Of a stretch of DNA of 64,000 nucleotides, positions 33,950 through 43,275 are shown piece by piece. The DNA lies in assembly GCF_009428905.1 (NCBI RefSeq), contig NZ_WHYR01000011.1:18800-82799 (forward strand), written 5' to 3'. The notes beneath the pieces were generated by a model. It ran no database searches. It was not told the DNA's origin and saw nothing but the letters and a program-made list of their open reading frames with translations. Origin of the DNA: Desulfofundulus thermobenzoicus (GTDB lineage: Bacteria; Bacillota; Desulfotomaculia; Desulfotomaculales; Desulfovirgulaceae). The position numbers were made by a program, and so were the translations under genes. Every line of letters starts with the position of its first letter. Position 1 is the first letter of the stretch.

Positions 33950-35152
33950 CTAGATTACCCCGGAAGCCCGCAGCTCTTCGATTTCTTCCCCGGTATAGCC
34001 CAATCCCAGGAGTATTTCTTCGGTGTGCTGGCCGGTCAGAGGGGGAGCCTGTCTGTATTCAACGGACATTCCGGAAAAATGCAGGGGACTGCCCAGCACT
34101 TTTATCCTGCCTGCCTTTTCATGTTCCATTTCCACCACCATTCCCCGGTGTACCACCTGCGGGTGGGAAACCACTTCGGAAATGGCGTTAATCATACCAC
34201 AGGGCACCTTATGTTCATGCAACAGGTTCACCCAGTGGCTGGCTTCTTTTTCAATGAAAATACCGGCCAGTATGCGTTCAAGCTCCTGGCGGTGCTTCAC
34301 CCTCATTTCGTTGGTGACAAAGCGGGGATCATCGGCAAAGTCCAGGTTTAAAGCAGCACAAAAGCGTTTCCAGATGGCGTCGTTCCCCACGGCCAGAATA
34401 AAATATTTATCCCTGGCCTTAAAGGCCCTGTAAGGAACAATGGAGGGGTGGGCCGAACCCATCCGGATGGGATCCCGTCCGGAGGCAAAGTAATTGCTGG
34501 CCATATAAGTCAACCAGGAAACTTCTGTTTCCAGAAGGGAAACATCTATATACTGACCCAGGCCCGATTCCCTTCTGGCCATAAGCGCAGATAATATGCC
34601 AATGACCGCATACATCCCGGCCCCGATATCCACCAGGGCCACCCCGATACGAACGGGCTCGCCGTCCTCTTCCCCGGTGATGGACATCAGACCCCCTTCC
34701 CCCTGCATGAGCAGATCATAGGCCGGGTGAAAACAGTAGGGCCCATCCTGACCATAACCGGATATGGAGCAGTAAATGATCCGGGGATTAATCTTCTTAA
34801 TTTGCTCATAATCCACACCCAACCGCTTTACCGTCCCCGGCAGGAAATTTTCCACCATCACATCGGCCCGCTGCGCCAGTTTGTAGATGATTTCCCGGCC
34901 CCGGGGCGATTTTAAATTAACCGTTATACTTTTTTTGTTCCGGTTAATACTTAAAAAATAAGCACTTTCCCCGTTGACAAAGGGAGGCCCCCAGCTTCTG
35001 GTTTCATCACCGGCTCCCGGCATTTCCACTTTGATTACTTCCGCCCCCAGGTCGCCCAGCATCATGGTACAAAAGGGCCCCGTCAATACACGGGAAATGT
35101 CCAGCACCTTTATGCCCGCCAGGGGCAGCTGCACTTGTTGTTCCGCCGGCAT
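33950..35152 (-). CDS. CaiB/BaiF-type (class III) CoA transferase
   Basis: A 400-residue family III CoA transferase. The nucleophilic Asp is expected at Asp146 in PAYDLLMQGEGGLMS; the N-terminal domain begins with GIKVLDISRVLTGPFCTMMLGDLGAEVIKVE, standard for the family. It probably activates the imported acid by moving CoA from a resident acyl-CoA. It is between the TRAP binding protein and an IclR gene in one direction, spacing 64-149 bp. ATG follows AGGGGG. Confidence 0.93.
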   Translation of the reverse strand: MPAEQQVQLPLAGIKVLDISRVLTGPFCTMMLGDLGAEVIKVEMPGAGDETRSWGPPFVNGESAYFLSINRNKKSITVNLKSPRGREIIYKLAQRADVMVENFLPGTVKRLGVDYEQIKKINPRIIYCSISGYGQDGPYCFHPAYDLLMQGEGGLMSITGEEDGEPVRIGVALVDIGAGMYAVIGILSALMARRESGLGQYIDVSLLETEVSWLTYMASNYFASGRDPIRMGSAHPSIVPYRAFKARDKYFILAVGNDAIWKRFCAALNLDFADDPRFVTNEMRVKHRQELERILAGIFIEKEASHWVNLLHEHKVPCGMINAISEVVSHPQVVHRGMVVEMEHEKAGRIKVLGSPLHFSGMSVEYRQAPPLTGQHTEEILLGLGYTGEEIEELRASGVI

Positions 35153-35169
35153 TTTTATCCCCCTTCGAA

Positions 35170-35200
35170 AAAGTCGTCGGTCGTCAGACGTAGTCGGGTT
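35170..35200 (-). repeat. Dispersed GACCGACGAC-type repeat, copy c
   Basis: Minus-strand CTGACGACCGACGACTTTTTCG ends at the AAGGGGG ribosome site of the CoA-transferase gene. Related to copies at 25287, 30146 and 54006. Confidence 0.6.
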
Positions 35201-35301
35201 ATTTCATTATATGAAATGGATTCCATCTTGCGAGAAGAAAAAGGTTCCTGTTGCCACCGGCCAAACGCAAAGCAGCAACAAGAACAGAAAGGATATTCAA
35301 C

Positions 35302-36366
35302 TTACTTCGCAGTCTGCTGGCAAAGCTTGTGGAATTCTTCATAGACCTGCTTGCCGGGGAGCCCTTTGCCTTCCATTTCATCTATCCATTCTTTTTCCAG
35401 TCCCTGCAAAGGTTTCCGCCACACTTCCCTGTCCGCATCAGTCAGCCGGTATATGGTCATACCCTGCTGTTCAAATTCTTTAGCCAGCTTCTCCTGTTCG
35501 GCGTCAAAAACTTCCCCGGCATGTTTGCTGGCCTCGTCACCGGCCTGGATTAAAGCCTTTTGTACATCTTCGGGAAGCTTTTGCCAGGCCTTTTCGTTAA
35601 TCACATAAGCAGCCGGATATCCTCCCAGAGCCGCACCGAAAGTATGATATTTCTCCAGTTCGTTGGCCCGGTAAGATTTGGTGCTGACCAGGTTTAAAAT
35701 ATTTCCCTCCACCACGCCCCGCTGGGTTGACTCATAAATTTCCGGCGAAGGAACCACCACCGGCGTGACACCATATCTTTGCGCTATTTTGTCAAATAAT
35801 CCGCCGGAGGTTTTTAATTTCATCCCCTTTAAATCTTCAGGCGATTTGATGGGCTTTTTTACAGTACCCACGTCATACTGGGGAAAGGTATAAACAAATA
35901 CCGGTCTTACCCCGTATTTTTGAAACTCCTGCATCAATGATCCTTTAGAAAGTTTATTGTAGACCTCGCTACCCTGGCGGGCAGTAACCCACTCGGGCAA
36001 GATCATCACCGTATTCAGGGGAAGCTGACCGGCCAGAAAGGAAGCAGGGGCCAGACCGATATCAACCACACCCTGACTGGTGAGATTTAACTGGTCTTTG
36101 AGCTTGCCCAATTGCTCGGCGGGATAATACTCAATTTTTACCTTACCGTTGGTCAACTTCTCCACCCGGTCAATGAAAAACTTGGCCAGATCACTGGAGG
36201 CAATGTGGGTAACCGGGTAGTAATCGGACATTTTTAAGGTAATGGTTTTGTCACCGGACTGCTGACCCGTCGCTCCACCGGTAGTGGCTTGCTTCTGGCC
36301 GCCGCAGCCGGCCAGGATAATAGCAAGCAAAAAGATAGCGCACAGAAAATAAACTACCTTTTTCAT
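35302..36366 (-). CDS. TRAP transporter substrate-binding lipoprotein (DctP family)
   Basis: A 354-residue extracytoplasmic binding protein. Lipoprotein signal peptide with lipobox LAGC (Cys about residue 21), a Thr/Gln/Gly linker, then the DctP fold. The conserved arginine region around KGMKLKTSGGL and the GAALGGYPAAYVINEKAW segment are family-like; binding proteins of this type capture mono- or dicarboxylates. It is co-directional with DctM and DctQ upstream. ATG follows AAAGGGGG. Ligand is predicted (dicarboxylate) from pathway context only. Confidence 0.93.
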   Translation of the reverse strand: MKKVVYFLCAIFLLAIILAGCGGQKQATTGGATGQQSGDKTITLKMSDYYPVTHIASSDLAKFFIDRVEKLTNGKVKIEYYPAEQLGKLKDQLNLTSQGVVDIGLAPASFLAGQLPLNTVMILPEWVTARQGSEVYNKLSKGSLMQEFQKYGVRPVFVYTFPQYDVGTVKKPIKSPEDLKGMKLKTSGGLFDKIAQRYGVTPVVVPSPEIYESTQRGVVEGNILNLVSTKSYRANELEKYHTFGAALGGYPAAYVINEKAWQKLPEDVQKALIQAGDEASKHAGEVFDAEQEKLAKEFEQQGMTIYRLTDADREVWRKPLQGLEKEWIDEMEGKGLPGKQVYEEFHKLCQQTAK

Positions 36367-36369
36367 CCT

Positions 36370-36462
36370 TTAAGCAGCGCCCCCTTTTAATTTTTTTACG
36401 GCAGTTCTTCCCGCTTCTTCGCCTCGCGACTCCAGCAATAAAGCCACCGGCACCTGCAGCAA
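36370..36462 (-). CDS. Possible small peptide gene ahead of the TRAP binding protein
   Basis: A short frame ending three bases before the DctP ATG, encoding about 27-30 residues ending in AVKKLKGGAA. It would use TTG (36462) or GTG (36453) after a perfect AAAGGAGGTGG ribosome site. No family is recognised. The strong ribosome site with no other gene to serve is the sole argument; a leader or chance site is equally possible. Confidence 0.2.
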   Translation of the reverse strand: MLQVPVALLLESRGEEAGRTAVKKLKGGAA

Positions 36463-36555
36463 CCACCTCCTTTTTACAGAGCGCGAACATTTGTACCCCA
36501 TGCCATGCAAAATTTTTTAATTGCACCTGACATGAAGGTCTTTTTTGAAAAAAGG

Positions 36556-37842
36556 CTATTTCATAAAGGACGGCAACCAGGTGGCAATAATGGGAAAGAC
36601 CAGTAGCAGGACCACGGTAATTGCCTCAAAAGTCAACATCACCCCGGTTCCCCTAAAGACCTGGTCTAAAGGCGCCTTCACGGTGGCACTGACCACATAA
36701 GCGTTCATTCCCACCGGCGGGGTAACCAGCCCTATTTCGGATAGTTTGGTGACGATAATCCCGAACCAGATGGGATCCAGGCCCAGGTTCATGATTAAAG
36801 GAAAGGTCAGCGGCAGGGTCAAGAGCAATATGGCGATCATGTCCATAATGCAGCCCAGGAACAGATACAAGACGACCACCAGGGTCATGACCGCCCACAC
36901 GGGGAAACCCGCCCCCCCGATGGCTTTGATCACACCCTGGGGCGCCTGGGTCAGCGTGAAAAAGTACCCTACAACCATGGCACCAATGATGATGGTGAAA
37001 ATCATGGTGGTGATCTTGGCCGTCTGCAGGGCCGCATCGCAGATGCCTTTCAGGTTAATGCGGCGGGTGGCCAGGGAAATGAGGGCGGCGCCGAAGGCAC
37101 CGATGGCCGCCGCTTCCGTGGGGGTGCCCAGGCCGAAGTAAAGGGTGATGATCACGATGGAACCCAGGATCAAAAAAGGCCACAATGGTTTGAGGGAAGC
37201 GAATTTCTCTCCCCAGGGAAATGATTGACCGGCGGGCATTACGCCGGGTTTAAATTTATTCCAGGAGATGATCCCCAGGGAGTAGATTAAAGTAGTCATG
37301 ACCCCGGGGATGATCCCGGCGATCAACAGTTTGCCGATGGAGGTCTCGGTGACGATGCCGTAGATGACCAGGGGAATGCTGGGGGGGATCATGATCGCCA
37401 GGGTGCCGGCCACGGTGACCACGCCGGCGGCCACCCGCAGGTCGTACCCGGCCCGGCGCATTTCGGGGATGGTGATGGCGGACATACAGGCCGCGGCGGC
37501 GGTACTGGAACCGGACATGGCTCCCATGCCGGCAGAGGCGATGACCGCGGCGATAGCCAGACCGCCGGGGGTCTTTCCCAGCCACTTTTTGGCCGCGTCG
37601 AAAACTTCCCGGACGATGTCGGCCCGGGAGACGATTTCGGCCATAAAGATAAACATGGGCACCGTACTTAACGAAAAGTTGGCCACACTGCGGTAGGGGG
37701 CATTACTCATTATGGAGAGAACCGCACTGGGACCACCCTCAAGGTACAGCCCGATCAACCCGGCCACACCCATGGCAAAACCCACGGGCATACCCAGAAA
37801 AAGAAAGAGCAACAAAAGAACCAGTATGGTAGCGGCAATCAT
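36556..37842 (-). CDS. TRAP transporter large permease (DctM)
   Basis: A 428-residue integral membrane protein with about twelve hydrophobic segments, containing typical DctM stretches (FLFLGMPVGFAMGV near the start, SGSSTAAAACM, ATIMIPPSIPLVIYG-type and GLVTPPVGMNAYVV near the end). It couples ion flow to uptake of the acid bound by DctP. It lies 40 bp after DctQ and 189 bp before DctP. Confidence 0.95.
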   Translation of the reverse strand: MIAATILVLLLLFLFLGMPVGFAMGVAGLIGLYLEGGPSAVLSIMSNAPYRSVANFSLSTVPMFIFMAEIVSRADIVREVFDAAKKWLGKTPGGLAIAAVIASAGMGAMSGSSTAAAACMSAITIPEMRRAGYDLRVAAGVVTVAGTLAIMIPPSIPLVIYGIVTETSIGKLLIAGIIPGVMTTLIYSLGIISWNKFKPGVMPAGQSFPWGEKFASLKPLWPFLILGSIVIITLYFGLGTPTEAAAIGAFGAALISLATRRINLKGICDAALQTAKITTMIFTIIIGAMVVGYFFTLTQAPQGVIKAIGGAGFPVWAVMTLVVVLYLFLGCIMDMIAILLLTLPLTFPLIMNLGLDPIWFGIIVTKLSEIGLVTPPVGMNAYVVSATVKAPLDQVFRGTGVMLTFEAITVVLLLVFPIIATWLPSFMK

Positions 37843-37882
37843 AAATGTACCTCCGCCTTCCCTCCGTAATTGCCCTTCATGA

Positions 37883-38383
37883 CTATTCCCATTTGATTTT
37901 CCGCGGGGAAACGATTGTTTCTAAAATACGTATACATAACAGGGCCGCCCCCAGGGTGAGAATCAAGTAGGCCGGCGCCATGGGGTAGGCCAGCAAGCAA
38001 CTGGAGGTCTCCTGAAACCTGATGGCCCGCAGGGAAGTTTGCCAGCCCAGTAAGACTATCAGGGCAAAAAAGAGCAACCCCAGAATATTCAAACCGGTAT
38101 CCACCACCGTTTTAACCGGACCGGGAATAAAGTGGCGGAAAAGGGTGACCCGCACATGGCCGCCCTCTTTGTAAACATAACTCATGGCCAGGTAGACCAG
38201 GGCGATCATGACATATTCCTCATTGATCTCCACACTGCCCGGTATGGGATGGTGAAAGAACTTCCGGCCAACCACGTCGGCAGTAACCAGCAACATCATC
38301 ACCAGCACGCTGATCACACTACAGGTCATACATATCCATTCAATAAAGTCCACCGCTTTCCCAACGGCTTTTACTATTTTCAT
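37883..38383 (-). CDS. TRAP transporter small permease (DctQ)
   Basis: A 166-residue four-helix membrane protein of the DctQ family (EWICMTCSVISVLVMMLLVTADVVGR; EINEEYVMIALVYLAMSYV). I chose the ATG at 38383, nine bases after GGGGTGG; the longer frame from 38596 would overlap the IclR gene. Sixteen base pairs separate it from that regulator, so the regulator and transporter are in one transcript. Confidence 0.93.
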   Translation of the reverse strand: MKIVKAVGKAVDFIEWICMTCSVISVLVMMLLVTADVVGRKFFHHPIPGSVEINEEYVMIALVYLAMSYVYKEGGHVRVTLFRHFIPGPVKTVVDTGLNILGLLFFALIVLLGWQTSLRAIRFQETSSCLLAYPMAPAYLILTLGAALLCIRILETIVSPRKIKWE

Positions 38384-38399
38384 CCAACCACCCCGCAAT

Positions 38400-39170
38400 T
38401 TAATGAACGTCATCAATCCGGCATCCCATCTGTCTGGAAATCGCCTTCCCCCCCTCCAGCAACAGCTTGACACAAAGATCCAGTTTTTCCGGTTCCGCCC
38501 GGGCGTCCGGAAGACCAATGGACAAACTGGCCGCCACCTCGGCATGCCTGTCAAAAACGGGCACACTGAGGGAAACAAGCCCCGCATTGCGTTCACCCCA
38601 GCTGACGGCGTATCCTTTCCGGCGGATTTCCTCCAGGCGCTGGCGGAGCTTTTGTTTGCTGGTAATGGTACTATCCGTGAAGGGTTTCAGTTCCAGCCCG
38701 TTTATCAGCTTCTCCCTGTCCCGTTCCTTCTGAAAAGCAAGCAAGACCAGCGCCGATGCTCCCACATACAAAGGGGAGCGCTGGCCGATATTTACAGAAG
38801 CTTTAATTGTGTGGGAACAATCTAAAAATTCAATACAAACCCTTTCTTCCCCGGAAATCACATTAAGATATACCGCTTCATCAACTTTACCCATTATTTC
38901 GCGCATTACCGGTAAGGCAACGGCCCGCACCTCTATCTGGCTGAGCACGATGCCAACCAGATCAAATAACCGCATTCCCAGCCGGTATTTTCTAGTAACC
39001 CTGTTCCTGCTCACATAACCGTATTTTTCTAGAGTATTGAGTAAACGCAATATGGTGGGCTTGGACAGTTCCAGTTCCCTGGCCAGTTCCGCTAAAGACC
39101 ATTCCGGCTTTTGCTGGCTGAACCTGTTAAGAATATTCAGGGCCTTTTCCACAGCCCCAACGGTTTTCAT
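38400..39170 (-). CDS. IclR-family transcriptional regulator, first gene of the dicarboxylate operon
   Basis: About 256 residues: winged helix (SLAELARELELSKPTILRLLNT, about 22-45) and IclR effector domain. I chose the ATG at 39170 (KTVGAVEKALNIL) after GAGGG; an ATG at 39191 is the alternative. The frame is open to 39266 but a promoter at 39216-39244 lies inside that part. It heads the transport and catabolic genes and probably regulates them. Confidence 0.9.
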   Translation of the reverse strand: MKTVGAVEKALNILNRFSQQKPEWSLAELARELELSKPTILRLLNTLEKYGYVSRNRVTRKYRLGMRLFDLVGIVLSQIEVRAVALPVMREIMGKVDEAVYLNVISGEERVCIEFLDCSHTIKASVNIGQRSPLYVGASALVLLAFQKERDREKLINGLELKPFTDSTITSKQKLRQRLEEIRRKGYAVSWGERNAGLVSLSVPVFDRHAEVAASLSIGLPDARAEPEKLDLCVKLLLEGGKAISRQMGCRIDDVH

Positions 39171-39215
39171 ATAGCCCTCATCCGCTCTCATTTGTTTCAC
39201 ATCGCGTAACGCCGT

Positions 39216-39244
39216 TTCATATTCTGTACTTTTAAATTTGTCAC
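39216..39244 (-). promoter_or_regulatory. Probable promoter of the TRAP/dicarboxylate operon
   Basis: Minus-strand GTGACA (39239-39244), 17-bp spacer, TATGAA (39216-39221). Moderate match. Confidence 0.5.
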
Positions 39245-39631
39245 AACTTTTTGTTTTTTGCAACACCTATGCCCCCAGTGGTCTTATTTAGCCCCCCAAC
39301 GGTCGAAATGCGACTGCGAACGGTTAGACCGGAATGAAATACATCCCACAGGGGAGGCTTTAAAATTCCGTTAATTTGACAACCTGCGGAGAAACAGCTA
39401 ACCCCGGCTTCGTGTTTCAGCCGGGGTTTTCCTGGTTGAACAACCCGTATCACACTTTATCATTGCCCACACTTCCCCGGTTGGGAACAAACCATAACCC
39501 AAAAGTCATCCGGACATTCCGGTTTTCCTGGAAAAAAATCTCTCAGCGAGTCTTAAATATCGCAAATCAAAGCCCGCAGCCATTAACCCTCATCCGATTG
39601 ACCGGGTGTTTCAATTACCCGCCGCTAAAAA
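39245..39631. other. Intergenic stretch with a terminator-like hairpin
   Basis: No gene seen. It holds a 10-bp stem AACCCCGGCT / AGCCGGGGTT with a 9-nt loop (39400-39428), followed by TTTCC on the plus strand; it may end the transcript of the CoA transferase at 39632. Confidence 0.5.
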
Positions 39632-40798
39632 TCAACCCGCCACCCCGGCTTCCACCAGCCCATCAATTTCCTCATCCGTGTAGCCCAACCGGCGTAACGT
39701 CTCCCGGGTATGCTCGCCGGCGTCCGGGGCGGGTTGATCGATACCCCTTTCCGTACCCGTTATTTTTAAAGGGGTGGCCACGGTAGTGATCTGTCCGCCC
39801 GCAGTGGATAACTCAATAAACAGATTGCGTGCCTTAATCTGGGGGTGTTCCGGCACTTCGCCTGCCTCCAGCACGGGTTCGATACAGGTATCCACCTGAC
39901 TGAACAGTTCCACAATTTCATCCCGGGTTTTGCCGGCAAAAAAGCCCTGTACCGCCCGGCGGGCCTGATCATCCGTTCCAAACTGCAGCGGCACCAGGTC
40001 CGGCCGGCCGGCGGCGCGGCAGAAGGCTTCCCAGAACTTGTTTTCCAGGTTGCCCATGCTGATGTAACGCCCGTCTTTGGTGGCGTAGACATTGTAACAC
40101 ACCCGGCCCCCGTTCAGTTCTTCGGCGCCTCGCCGGGACTCCCCGGCCCCCGCCAGGTACCGGGTGAGGTACCAGATCATCCAGGAAACCACCGTGTCGG
40201 TCATGGCCACATCCACATAAGCACCCCGGCCGGTTTGCAGGCTCCGCACATAAGTCGCCAGGATGCCCACCGCGGCCGCCATGCCGCTGCTCAGGTCGGC
40301 CACCTGTACCCCCGGCAGGACGGGCGGCCCGTCCCGGTGGCCGGTCAAACCCAGGGCGCCGGCTATGGCCAGACAGTTGATGTCATGGGCCGGCCGCAGG
40401 CGGTAAGGGCCATCCTGGCCGTAGGCGGTGAGGGAACAGTAGACCAGCCGGGGGTTGACGGCCGAAAGGGTTTCATAATCCAGGCCCAGGCGTTCCATCA
40501 CCCCCGGGCGAAAACCTTCAATCAACGCATCATGTTCCCGCACCAGGCGCAGGAACACATCCCGTCCGCCGGGCGATTTAAGGTTCAGGCGCACGGACTT
40601 TTTGTTCCTGTTGATGGCGTGAAACCACAGGCTTTCCTTTCCCACCCGGGGCCCCATTTCCCGCAGGTAGTCCCCGGCGCCCATATCCTCAATCTTTAGT
40701 ACATCTGCTCCCAGGTCCGCCAGGATCATGGTGGCGTATCCCCCGGGTAAAAGGCGGGTCAGATCCAGCACCTTCATTTTTTCCAGTATACGGTACAC
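39632..40798 (-). CDS. CaiB/BaiF CoA transferase, possibly alpha-methylacyl-CoA racemase-like
   Basis: A 388-residue class III CoA-transferase-fold protein beginning MKVLDLTRLLPGGYATMILADLGADVLKIE. At the active-site position it carries AHDINCLAIAGALG; a His-Asp-Ile-Asn pattern is typical of the racemase branch (GHDINY), whereas transferases more often have YDLLxQA. It may thus epimerise an acyl-CoA rather than transfer CoA. GTG start at 40798, nine bases after GGAGG. Divergent from the ADP-forming ligase at 40991 with a palindrome in the shared gap. Confidence 0.85.
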   Translation of the reverse strand: MYRILEKMKVLDLTRLLPGGYATMILADLGADVLKIEDMGAGDYLREMGPRVGKESLWFHAINRNKKSVRLNLKSPGGRDVFLRLVREHDALIEGFRPGVMERLGLDYETLSAVNPRLVYCSLTAYGQDGPYRLRPAHDINCLAIAGALGLTGHRDGPPVLPGVQVADLSSGMAAAVGILATYVRSLQTGRGAYVDVAMTDTVVSWMIWYLTRYLAGAGESRRGAEELNGGRVCYNVYATKDGRYISMGNLENKFWEAFCRAAGRPDLVPLQFGTDDQARRAVQGFFAGKTRDEIVELFSQVDTCIEPVLEAGEVPEHPQIKARNLFIELSTAGGQITTVATPLKITGTERGIDQPAPDAGEHTRETLRRLGYTDEEIDGLVEAGVAG

Positions 40799-40873
40799 AT
40801 GGCTCCACCTCCGTATTAAGTCCCCTTTGCGTCCCTGGAAGACCGGCGCTGAAAGAAGAACATGACCTGGTGA

Positions 40874-40928
40874 AAAACAGTTTACTTACTGTTTTGTGAG
40901 TCAGCACTGGCATTACGAAAAAATTATA
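40874..40928. promoter_or_regulatory. Palindromic operator and minus-strand promoter between divergent acyl-CoA genes
   Basis: AAAACAGT (40874-40881), six-base spacer, ACTGTTTT (40888-40895): a perfect inverted repeat of the size bound by dimeric regulators. A TATAAT for the minus strand lies at 40923-40928 with a weak TTATCA 18 bp further up, which puts the palindrome about 20-40 bp into the minus-strand transcript. Confidence 0.6.
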
Positions 40929-40990
40929 CCATAAGCCCGCGCATTGTGATAAGATTTTGAATGGTCATAAAAAGCAGGGAGGTCTTTTAA

Positions 40991-43129
40991 ATGACAGCAC
41001 CCATCAACAGCAGTGATAACAATTTGCGCAACTTCTTGTACCCCCGCTCCATAGCCCTGATCGGGGTTTCCACCCGCACGGGTCCGGAAACCTTTAACAT
41101 ACTGGAGCAGGTGCTGGCCGGCGGCTACCGGGGGCGGATCTACCCGGTCAACCCCCGGGGCGGAATTTTACTCAACCTGCCGGTCTACCCTTCGGTGGGA
41201 GAAATTCCGGAAACACCGGATCTGGCCGTCATCTCCACCCCCCGGACGGCGGTGCCGGCCGTGGTCAGGGAATGTGTGGATAAAGGAATCAAATCGATCA
41301 TTATTATTACCCAGGGATTTGCCGACGCCGACGAGGCGGGGCACCGGATGCAGGAGGAAATACTGGCGGCCATAGAGGGCAAGGGCGCCCGCATAGTGGG
41401 TCCCAACACCATTGGCGTAGTTAATCTTTATGAAAACCTGAACACCTCCTTTATCGGTTTCCTGCGCCGGCAGGCCGATACGGCCATGATCTGCCAGTCA
41501 GGTATTTTTCTGCTGGGGGCGGCGGATTTTACCGCCGGCATCGGCCTGGGGGTGGATATAGGCAACGCTTGTGATGTGGATTTCAGTGAAAGCCTGGATT
41601 ATTTGGGACAGGACTCCCGTATACGGGTGATTAACCTGCATATGGAGGGGCTTAAAGAGGGCCGCCGGTTCATGGAAGTAGCCCGACGGGTAAGCGCTGC
41701 CAAACCCATCCTCTGCCTGAAAACCGGCCGCAGTGAGGCAGGCGCCCGGGCGGCTAGTTCCCACAGCGGCTCCCTGGCCGGAGAGGACCACGTATTCAGC
41801 GCCGCCTTCCGGCAGTGCGGGGTGATTCGCGTGCAGAATGTGGAGGAAATGTATGATTTCAATAAAACTTTCCTCACCTATCAATCCATGCCCGGGCGGC
41901 GGGTGGCGGTGGTGACCATCAGCGGCGGCGCCGGCATTTGCGCCGTGGATGCCTGCAGCGCCGCCGGCCTGGAGGTGGCCCGTTTTAGTGAGAAAACCGT
42001 TTCGAAACTGGCCGCCGTTTTCCCCGACTGGATGGAGGTGGGCAATCCGGCGGACATATGGCCGGCGGGCATGACCCGGGGATACCAGGATACACTGGAG
42101 CTGTCCCTGGATACCATTCTGGAGGACCCCGGTGTGGACGCGGTGCTGGTCATCAGCCCGGCCTATCTGGATCCAGGGGAGGATCCAAAACTGGACATTT
42201 CTATCCCGGTGAACCGGGTGGCCGCCCGGCACCCGGAAAAACCCCTGACCCTGTGGATCTTCGGCGGCTACCGCCGGGAACTGGCCGCCCGGCTGGAAAA
42301 GGAAAACCGGGTGGTGGTTTACCCGTCGCCGGAGCGGGCCATGGCTTCCCTGGCGGCGCTATATCACTACCTGTATGAGGTAAAAAACCACCACTGGACT
42401 TCTCCACCGGTGTTTGCGGACATGGACAGGAAGCGTATTGGAGACATACTGGACAGGGGCGGAAAGACCGGAGGGGGAACCATTAATGAAGAAGCATTGC
42501 AGATTCTGCAGGCCTGCGGCATTCCAGTACTGCCTGCCCGGGTGGCCCGAAACGCCGGGGAAGCCATGGAAGCAGCGGAGTCCCTGGGCTACCCGGTGGT
42601 GATGAAAATTGTCAGCCCGCAGATCACCCACAAATCAGATGTGGGCGGTGTCAGGTTAAACCTGGGCCATGCCCGGGCGGTGGAAGAAACTTTCAGCGAA
42701 ATGGTGGAAACCGTATCATCCCTGGCACCCCATGCAGCCATTGAAGGGGTACTCATCCAGCCCTACCGGCCCGGGGGTGTGGAGGTGCTTTTGGGCGGCA
42801 AGCGGGATCCTTCCTTTGGACCGGTGCTGGTCTACGGCCTGGGGGGCATATACACGGAACTTTTCCGGGACGTTTCCTTTGCCGTGGCCCCCGTAAGCAG
42901 GGAAGAAGCCCTGGCCATGATCCGGGGGACCAAGTCCTACCGTTTGCTGCAGGGCTTCCGGGGACAGTCCCCGGCGGACATGGAAACCCTGGTGGATTGC
43001 CTGCTGCGCCTGGGCCAGCTGGTAGTGGAGTTTCCGCAGATCAGGGAAATGGACATCAACCCCCTGCTGGTGGGGCCGGAAGGGGCCGTGGCGGTGGATG
43101 CCCGCATCACAATTAATAAAAAAGTATAA
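40991..43129 (+). CDS. ADP-forming acyl-CoA ligase, fused alpha-beta (second copy)
   Basis: A 712-residue paralogue of the ligase at 11336-13438. CoA-binding domain (ALIGVSTRTGPETFN), phospho-His site in ASSHSGSLAGED, and C-terminal ATP-grasp (VVMKIVSPQITHKSDVGG). Divergence between the two copies is large, so different acyl groups are likely. ATG follows GGGAGG. It is divergent from a CoA transferase/racemase, with which it may handle a branched or aromatic acid. Confidence 0.92.
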   Translation: MTAPINSSDNNLRNFLYPRSIALIGVSTRTGPETFNILEQVLAGGYRGRIYPVNPRGGILLNLPVYPSVGEIPETPDLAVISTPRTAVPAVVRECVDKGIKSIIIITQGFADADEAGHRMQEEILAAIEGKGARIVGPNTIGVVNLYENLNTSFIGFLRRQADTAMICQSGIFLLGAADFTAGIGLGVDIGNACDVDFSESLDYLGQDSRIRVINLHMEGLKEGRRFMEVARRVSAAKPILCLKTGRSEAGARAASSHSGSLAGEDHVFSAAFRQCGVIRVQNVEEMYDFNKTFLTYQSMPGRRVAVVTISGGAGICAVDACSAAGLEVARFSEKTVSKLAAVFPDWMEVGNPADIWPAGMTRGYQDTLELSLDTILEDPGVDAVLVISPAYLDPGEDPKLDISIPVNRVAARHPEKPLTLWIFGGYRRELAARLEKENRVVVYPSPERAMASLAALYHYLYEVKNHHWTSPPVFADMDRKRIGDILDRGGKTGGGTINEEALQILQACGIPVLPARVARNAGEAMEAAESLGYPVVMKIVSPQITHKSDVGGVRLNLGHARAVEETFSEMVETVSSLAPHAAIEGVLIQPYRPGGVEVLLGGKRDPSFGPVLVYGLGGIYTELFRDVSFAVAPVSREEALAMIRGTKSYRLLQGFRGQSPADMETLVDCLLRLGQLVVEFPQIREMDINPLLVGPEGAVAVDARITINKKV

Positions 43130-43275
43130 ACCGGGGGCAGGAAACCGCCTTTCAATGCAGTATAACTGATTAGAAAACGCCCCCATTAGCAGGGCGCCGC
43201 GTTATCCAAAGTGAATGATGCAGTACACGCTGTTAATTATGAAAACGGGTTAAACATTACAGGGGGGTCTTTTCA

